Below are positions 5,630-10,545 of a stretch of 10,545 nt of DNA, in pieces. Origin of the DNA: Bacteroidia bacterium (GTDB taxonomy: Bacteria > Bacteroidota > Bacteroidia > Bacteroidales > Azobacteroidaceae); NCBI GenBank assembly GCA_025996815.1, contig BNTT01000107.1, positions 1 to 10,545 on the forward strand. Direction: 5' to 3'. The notes below the pieces were generated by a model that did not search any database, had not been told where the DNA came from, and was given only the letters and a program-made list of their open reading frames with translations. The position numbers and the translations under genes were made by a program. The first letter of the stretch is position 1. The number at the start of each line of letters is the position of its first letter.

Positions 5630-6565
5630 ATGAAAAATTTTTTATTAGTTACATCTGTTATATTCTTATTAGGTTGCGAAAAAGAGATTGATTTCACCGG
5701 CAAAGAACTGTCGCCCAAAATGGTGGTTAATTCGTTGATTGATGCACGATTAGATACTAATGAGATAGAAATTTCCGAGAGTGTTTTCGCTTTTTCCGAC
5801 GGGCAGCCCCGCATTGTTGAAAATCCCGAACTCCATCTAAGCATTAACGGGGAAGAGTGTCATCAACTTTGGCTGGACACCGTAATCGGCGTGCACACCT
5901 ATTACCAATTTGCAGCCCACTTAAACGCCGGCGATAGAATTGACTTTTCTGCTCACACGCCGAAGCACGGCACGGTAAGAGGCTACGACTATGTGCCCAA
6001 TATCACGGAAATAACCGATTTTGAAGCAGCGTGGTTCATAAAAAAAGACTATGAACATCTGCGGCTATATGTGACCATAAAAGACAATCCCCAAGAGCAA
6101 AATTTTTACCGGATAGTTGTAAGAACGAATGGAGAAACGATGCACCCATCCATTCAAGAGCCGCATGATTTCTGGTCTCCAAGCGAAGTGTTTATCGATG
6201 ACGAAATGCTATTCAATAAACCGGGAGAAGCGGAGGAGGAGGGAAAATCTCCCAATTATTTTCGGATTTTTTCCGATGACATTTTTCAAGGGCAAGAATA
6301 CACATTGAACGTTTATATCAAGGAAGAAAACCTTGAGGACGACCCCTTTTCTGATTATTTAAGGCAACGTGTGAAGGTAGAAATACACACGCTTTCGGAG
6401 AAAATGTATCGAAATCTCCGCTCTCAAGAGTTGGCATCCGGCTCATTGGGCGACCTTTTTTCCGAACCGGTGAAAATCTACACCAATATGCAGGGCGGAT
6501 ATGGCATATTTGGCATTTACAACAGCACCGAAAAAGTGAAACTTGTGGCGGAAAAAGGGGAGTAG
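5630..6565 (+). CDS. DUF4249 lipoprotein, partner of the TonB-dependent receptor
   Basis: A 311-residue lipoprotein. The signal ends at FLLGC (Cys16) and is followed by EKEIDF, a typical start for this family. The DUF4249 pattern is clear: KMVVNSLID (30-38), ELHLSINGE (67-75), a mid-protein block YRIVVRTNGE, and the C-terminal signature EPVKIYTNMQGGYGIFGIYN (279-298). DUF4249 proteins are encoded next to SusC-like or shorter TonB-dependent receptors and are presumed surface or periplasmic accessory lipoproteins; no reaction is established. The gene starts 4 nt after the receptor stop codon, so it belongs to the same operon. It converges on pbpC with only 36 nt between stop codons. No clear terminator hairpin is visible there, so transcripts from the two strands may overlap. 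Confidence 0.9.
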   Translation: MKNFLLVTSVIFLLGCEKEIDFTGKELSPKMVVNSLIDARLDTNEIEISESVFAFSDGQPRIVENPELHLSINGEECHQLWLDTVIGVHTYYQFAAHLNAGDRIDFSAHTPKHGTVRGYDYVPNITEITDFEAAWFIKKDYEHLRLYVTIKDNPQEQNFYRIVVRTNGETMHPSIQEPHDFWSPSEVFIDDEMLFNKPGEAEEEGKSPNYFRIFSDDIFQGQEYTLNVYIKEENLEDDPFSDYLRQRVKVEIHTLSEKMYRNLRSQELASGSLGDLFSEPVKIYTNMQGGYGIFGIYNSTEKVKLVAEKGE

Positions 6566-6601
6566 CGAGTGAATTTAATGCGCCGCTGTTCAGCCCCCCC
6601 G

Positions 6602-8920
6602 TCATTTTACCTCCACCCGACACGAAACAGTATTGCCTTCGTCATCCACCGCCGTGATGTGGTGCTGCCCGTCGGAAAGCGTGACCGACAGGGTGTGAAA
6701 ATCGGTCGTGGCGGCGATATATTCCCTGTCGATGTGCCAATAAACGGTTGCATTGGGCTTGGAATGGGCGAGTTCAAACGTGATGGCGCTGCGACTGCCA
6801 TCCAATTGTTTGGGTAGTTGCACCTGCGAATTGCCTTGCGGATAGATGAATTGCATGGGTTGGCGGCTGTCTTCTCCACAACCGGGTTTGAATGGCGGAA
6901 GTGACTGATAGTCAGGGTGATGTCTTTTGTAATACCACGCCCAAGCAGGCGGAAGCAGAAACCACGACTTGGAGACACTGCTCTCCGTTTCGGCACAACT
7001 CACATAGAGCCGGTGGCGTTCATCTGCCGACAGCGTGATTTGAATGTGGTAGGGGCAGGAGGGCGTATGCAGTCCGTTGGGAAGTATCAAAGTGGTGTCC
7101 ACCGCTTCGCAAAACCGCCCTTTTAGATGACCCGATTGCCTGCAAATTTCTGCCACAACAAATTCCTGTTCGGGCATTGCAAACCACTCCGATTTTGGCA
7201 GGATATTGAACACGTCGAAGAGTACGGGACCTGCGGTGCGTGCGCCCACCAGATTGGGTTTGCCTTCGCCGGACGCATTGCCTACCCACACGCCTACGGC
7301 GTATTTGGGCGTTACGCCAACTGCCCAGGCATCGCGAAACCCGTAGCTCGTGCCCGTTTTCCAGGCAATCGTTTGCATGGAAGAGATGGCGCGCCAATCA
7401 ATTTCTTCGGGTCGATTGACCTCTTTGATGGCATCAAACACTTGCCACACGGCTCCTGCCTGAAAACTCGACCGGATGGCTTGGGGCGTTTCGTTGAGCA
7501 ACAGACTGTAAGGCGTAGTTGCCAAGCCTGAAAGCGCGCGTGCCATATTGGAATAAGCCACAGTAACATCGCCCAATTTGGCTTCGGCTCCGCCTAAAAT
7601 CAGCGACAAGCCATAGTGCGACGACGATTGAGGCAGGGAAGCAATCCTGTTTTGTTTCAAAAAATCGTAAAACTTCGGCACACTGTAAGCACGCAACAGC
7701 GACACCAAAGGGATATTCAACGAACGGGCAACGGCTTCACCGGCAGGCACGGCACCTTCAAACTGGTGGTTGAAATTTTGCGGGGCAAAGCCATTGATAT
7801 TGACCGGAATATCCGGCAAAAGCGTGTGTGGCAGAATTTCGCCCTCGTGCAACGCGGCGTGGTAGAGAAAGGGCTTGAGAATACTTCCCGTGCTGCGTTC
7901 GGCGCGAATCACGTCTACCTGATTGCCCGAATTGGCATCATTGAAGCGCACATTGCCGCAATAGGCAAGCACCTGATTGGTGCTCACATCCACCACTATC
8001 GCCGCCATGTTGCGAACGTCACTTTCCCGAAACTCATTGTTCCACCGCTCCAAAATGTCTTCCACGCGGATTTGCAAGGCTCTGTCGATGGTGGACAGGC
8101 ACATTTCGCCTCTGTTGGTTTGATGCAACCGGCTCACGGCGTGGGGAGCGATTTGCGGCAACGGGATGGGTTCGCCGGGCAAATTTTCCTCCAAAGCGAG
8201 GCTATAAGTCATCTCGTCGATGATTTGCTTGTCGAAGAGTCGCTTCAGGAGGCGATTGCGTTTTTGGAGCAACGCCTGCCGATTTTTGGACAGGTGCAAC
8301 ATCGCCGGAGCGTTGGGAAGCACCGCCAAAGTCGCCGATTCTGCCCACGAAAGTTTGTTTGCCGAATGTCCAAAATACCGCCAGGCGGCGGCATCCAATC
8401 CCACCACATTGCCGCCAAACGGCGCGTGAGAGGCATACAAGGCTAATATTTTGTTTTTGGAATAGCGAAATTCCAAGCGAGTTGCCAAAATGCTTTCGAT
8501 GATTTTCTCGGCAATCGTGCGGCGATTGTTTCGCGACAGCCGGACGACTTGCATTGAGATGGTACTCCCCCCACTAATCACCCGCTTCTCCCGAAAATTT
8601 TGCAGCATAGCCCGCCCCATAGCCAACGGATTGACACCCCAATGGCGGTAAAAATAGCGGTCTTCAAATGCGATTATACACTCCTTGAGCTTTTCCGGCA
8701 CAGTGTCGCAAGCCGGAAAACGCCACTGTTCGTCGGCAGCAATGCGCGCCCCAAGCAGCTCGCCATGGCGGTCGGTCACCACCGTGGAGTAGGGCACACG
8801 GAAAAGCGTGCGCGGCAAACACACGATATAGGCAACGAGCAGAAGGGCAAGCATTGAGATGATTGCCTTTTTGCGGTTGGAGGTATGCTTGAAGGGAAGT
8901 TTAATCACTAAATTAAACAT
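6602..8920 (-). CDS. pbpC: Penicillin-binding protein 1C
   Basis: A 772-residue bifunctional peptidoglycan synthase, anchored in the inner membrane by one segment (~19-36) with the rest periplasmic. The GT51 glycosyltransferase has EDRYFYRHWG (catalytic Glu86), GGSTISMQ (117-124) and KNKILALYASHAPFGG (155-170). The Glu usual in KxxILExYLN is Ala160 here, which I believe is common in Bacteroidetes PbpC. The transpeptidase has SILK (Ser346-Lys349), SLN (400-402) and KTGTS (521-525). Residues ~690-772 fit the BiPBP_C domain that marks PbpC. Full length and intact. The ATG at 8920 is 2 nt after the rloB stop codon. pbpC is often next to an alpha-2-macroglobulin gene; here its upstream neighbours are an ATPase and RloB. 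Its GC content (53% in one sampled line) is well above theirs. Confidence 0.95.
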   Translation of the reverse strand: MFNLVIKLPFKHTSNRKKAIISMLALLLVAYIVCLPRTLFRVPYSTVVTDRHGELLGARIAADEQWRFPACDTVPEKLKECIIAFEDRYFYRHWGVNPLAMGRAMLQNFREKRVISGGSTISMQVVRLSRNNRRTIAEKIIESILATRLEFRYSKNKILALYASHAPFGGNVVGLDAAAWRYFGHSANKLSWAESATLAVLPNAPAMLHLSKNRQALLQKRNRLLKRLFDKQIIDEMTYSLALEENLPGEPIPLPQIAPHAVSRLHQTNRGEMCLSTIDRALQIRVEDILERWNNEFRESDVRNMAAIVVDVSTNQVLAYCGNVRFNDANSGNQVDVIRAERSTGSILKPFLYHAALHEGEILPHTLLPDIPVNINGFAPQNFNHQFEGAVPAGEAVARSLNIPLVSLLRAYSVPKFYDFLKQNRIASLPQSSSHYGLSLILGGAEAKLGDVTVAYSNMARALSGLATTPYSLLLNETPQAIRSSFQAGAVWQVFDAIKEVNRPEEIDWRAISSMQTIAWKTGTSYGFRDAWAVGVTPKYAVGVWVGNASGEGKPNLVGARTAGPVLFDVFNILPKSEWFAMPEQEFVVAEICRQSGHLKGRFCEAVDTTLILPNGLHTPSCPYHIQITLSADERHRLYVSCAETESSVSKSWFLLPPAWAWYYKRHHPDYQSLPPFKPGCGEDSRQPMQFIYPQGNSQVQLPKQLDGSRSAITFELAHSKPNATVYWHIDREYIAATTDFHTLSVTLSDGQHHITAVDDEGNTVSCRVEVK

Positions 8921-8922
8921 TT

Positions 8923-9609
8923 TTACAATCCAAATAATTCTTCAACCAATTTATGTACCATCGTACAAGGGTTTTGACTGGCAAAATCTGATTGTCCTGC
9001 ATACAATTTCTCAAGGTTTTCTGCATTTTTGATAGCATCTTTTAAACTTCCGTACCGGTTGAGAATTTTATACATTTCGGTGCTATTTTTTTGATACACA
9101 TAATTATGCAAGCCCCTTGATTGAAAATTTTCTTCAATTTTCGTTTGATATTGTCTTCGGCTTATACCTGTATTGTAGAAATTAAAATGAAGCAGATACC
9201 AAAGTTCAAACGCTTCATTTGTCCACGCGCAAGCAATATCAGATTTATTCTGGCATTGTTGTATGGCTGCATTAAAGGATTGTGGCGGAAAACTATCTCT
9301 ATCGAAAACGACCCACAACTTGTCAATCGGTCTACCAACTTCTTTTTCCCAACTTTTCTTTATTCTCTTTGCTTCTTTTACAAGTGATTTGGTGTTGTTA
9401 CCTGTGCCAATAATCTTGAAATCACACACTTCTAACACTCCTTTTGGAAGATTTTCTTTAAGCGATTCAAAATAATTCGGTTCGGTTTGTTCGCCCTCAC
9501 AAACTATCAAAAAAAATCTTCGTTTCGCCCGAATATTCTCTTTTCGAGAAATTTCTTTAAAAGCATATCTCTGCTTTACTTCGTTTTTAAAATTTATTTT
9601 TCCTGCCAT
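8923..9609 (-). CDS. rloB: RloB-like protein (Toprim-type nuclease candidate, AbiLii-like)
   Basis: A 228-residue protein of the RloB family (PF13707). The motifs are LIVCEGEQTEPNYF (34-47), WVVFDRDSF (99-107), TNEAFELWYLLHF (130-142) and a C-terminal NPCTMVHKLVE (213-223). The CEGE glutamates and FDRD aspartates form a Toprim-like acidic set seen in RloB, AbiLii and OLD-type nucleases. RloB is found with a AAA/ABC-type ATPase as an anti-phage pair (AbiL in Lactococcus; RloA/RloB at restriction loci in Campylobacter). The ATG at 9609 lies inside the upstream ATPase gene (16-nt overlap, 9594-9609), so translation is coupled. All key residues are present, so it looks functional. The target nucleic acid is unknown. 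It is AT-rich compared with pbpC, which suggests acquisition by transfer. Confidence 0.9.
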   Translation of the reverse strand: MAGKINFKNEVKQRYAFKEISRKENIRAKRRFFLIVCEGEQTEPNYFESLKENLPKGVLEVCDFKIIGTGNNTKSLVKEAKRIKKSWEKEVGRPIDKLWVVFDRDSFPPQSFNAAIQQCQNKSDIACAWTNEAFELWYLLHFNFYNTGISRRQYQTKIEENFQSRGLHNYVYQKNSTEMYKILNRYGSLKDAIKNAENLEKLYAGQSDFASQNPCTMVHKLVEELFGL

Positions 9610-10545
9610 TCCTGTAATATTTTAGAAATGTTACCAATAAAAGGAATTGCACCGTATCTACCTTGTATATAATCCTCTTCAAAAGAACGGTCATTGCGAA
9701 CTTTTGTGCCATCTTCTTTATATTCGACCAAAGAATACAAATCGGAAGCACCGTACTTATCTTTTTCAACAAAATAAATTTGGTCGCGACGGTATTTTCC
9801 GTAGGAAAATAGGTTGGTATCGTGTGTCGTAAAAATCAGTTGGGCATTTTTGGGATTATTGACCTTTGAATTAAAAAGTTTAGTAATCTCCAACGTCATC
9901 AATGGGTGCAAACTCGAATCAAGTTCATCTACAACTAAAATACCACCATTGTGCAAAACATCAAAAATAGGTCCCGAAATATCAAATATTTTGTTTGTGC
10001 CGGCAGATTCTTGACTTCTCATATCAAATTCTTGAGTGCCGATTATTTCATTGTCCCTGTCAAATTTTTTATGCATGGTGTTTATATTAATTTTAAAAGA
10101 GCCTTCTAAATCTTTAATCATCATCTTTATTAAAAATTCAGATGTATCTTCGGGGAGTTCTTTAATATCAAATTTTTTCTTGTTGATTTTTAGTTTATCA
10201 AATCCTAAATCCAATGTCTTATAAAAATCCAATATTGGCTTAATAGTTGTTTTATCTTCCAAAAATTTGAAAGTAACCAATTCGTAATTTTCATGACTTA
10301 AACCGGAAATGGTAATGAATTTAGTAAACCAATTCATAATTGTTTTTGCAATCAAGCCATTGAATTGGTCAACAACAGAAAGGAAAAGAGCATTTTCGCG
10401 CGTTTTTTCTTCCAAATTTACACCTTCTTTGTACGAAGAAGAAACATCTATACCTTCTTTTTGCCTTATAAAAAGATATTTTTCAACATTCGTTTTCGCT
10501 TCAAACAGCCACTCAGCCACAATTTCTTTTTTTGTGGCTTCAAAG
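9594..10545 (-). CDS. AAA/ABC-type ATPase, RloA/AbiLi-like (N-terminus outside window)
   Basis: The frame is open to the right edge (the first visible residues are FEATKKEIVAEWL), so the gene starts outside the window and ~316 C-terminal residues are seen. A GTG at 10520 could be read as a start, but the sequence before it continues a typical AAA_15/AAA_21 pattern (KKEIVAEWLFE, a segment that follows the Walker A region in these proteins). Visible motifs are Walker B with catalytic Glu, GILVVDELD, then the D-loop SSLHPLM (nt ~9915-9948), and the H-loop FTTHDTNLFS (nt ~9805-9835). The C-terminus YGAIPFIGNI is typical of these ATPases when paired with RloB. Its presumed role is sensor and regulator of the RloB effector, energised by ATP. 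Sampled GC is about 27% (line 10141), far below pbpC. Confidence 0.9.
   Translation of the reverse strand, partial: FEATKKEIVAEWLFEAKTNVEKYLFIRQKEGIDVSSSYKEGVNLEEKTRENALFLSVVDQFNGLIAKTIMNWFTKFITISGLSHENYELVTFKFLEDKTTIKPILDFYKTLDLGFDKLKINKKKFDIKELPEDTSEFLIKMMIKDLEGSFKININTMHKKFDRDNEIIGTQEFDMRSQESAGTNKIFDISGPIFDVLHNGGILVVDELDSSLHPLMTLEITKLFNSKVNNPKNAQLIFTTHDTNLFSYGKYRRDQIYFVEKDKYGASDLYSLVEYKEDGTKVRNDRSFEEDYIQGRYGAIPFIGNISKILQEWQEK

Noticed and set aside
7616..8446. 276-codon frame on the plus strand
   Set aside because: It is antisense to pbpC, which shows all family motifs; the plus-strand translation is Arg/His-rich and unlike any protein I know.
9594..10520. Complete ATPase starting at GTG 10520
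   Set aside because: The frame continues upstream to the edge with family-like sequence, and Walker A is missing, so the gene is cut by the window.
8923..10545. PARIS system (AriA/AriB)
   Set aside because: The ATPase plus Toprim layout is similar, but the CEGE/TEPNYF and NEAFELW motifs are those of RloB/AbiLii.

Overview
The window looks like a Bacteroidetes chromosome segment, most likely Bacteroidales. Three things point there: promoters with a TAnnTTTG -7 box and no Shine-Dalgarno sites; protein families typical of the phylum (C10 peptidase with a Spi-like propeptide, BACON lipoprotein, TonB-dependent receptor with an N-terminal carboxypeptidase-regulatory-like domain, DUF4249 lipoprotein, and a Bacteroidetes-type PbpC); and Cys-terminated lipoprotein signals. 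The species cannot be named from the sequence.

Layout. (1) 1-413 is the 3' part of an IS110-family transposase cut by the window edge. It is followed at once by a ~140-nt imperfect hairpin (420-561), placed where IS1111-type members keep their guide (bridge/seek) RNA. (2) 562-1164 has no convincing gene but much structure: a 39-bp tandem duplication (695-776), a 112-bp palindromic MITE-like element (782-893), a good promoter (889-920), a possible leader peptide and a 130-nt multi-helix RNA (999-1128). (3) 1165-2806 holds a small helix-turn-helix (HTH) regulator and a C10 (streptopain-like) cysteine protease lipoprotein. A 22-nt tandem operator-like repeat lies between them, and a very strong terminator ends the unit. 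(4) 2876-6565 is a compact operon: BACON-type lipoprotein, TonB-dependent receptor, DUF4249 lipoprotein. (5) On the minus strand, converging on it, a AAA/ABC-type ATPase (cut by the right edge), RloB and PbpC (6602-10545) form a tightly packed unit.

How the parts may work together. The HTH protein plausibly controls the protease from the repeats upstream of the protease promoter, and the HTH gene itself sits behind a structured leader. The protease, BACON lipoprotein, receptor and DUF4249 protein form a plausible surface module for capturing protein-derived ligands; the BACON protein could instead restrain the protease. The ATPase + RloB pair resembles the RloAB / AbiL abortive-infection pair. 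It is AT-rich and ends 2 nt before the start codon of the more GC-rich pbpC, which suggests a defence cassette inserted in front of a cell-wall gene or a functional link between them. The least explained items are the 130-nt RNA rod with alternative pairings at 999-1128 and the rloB-pbpC junction.
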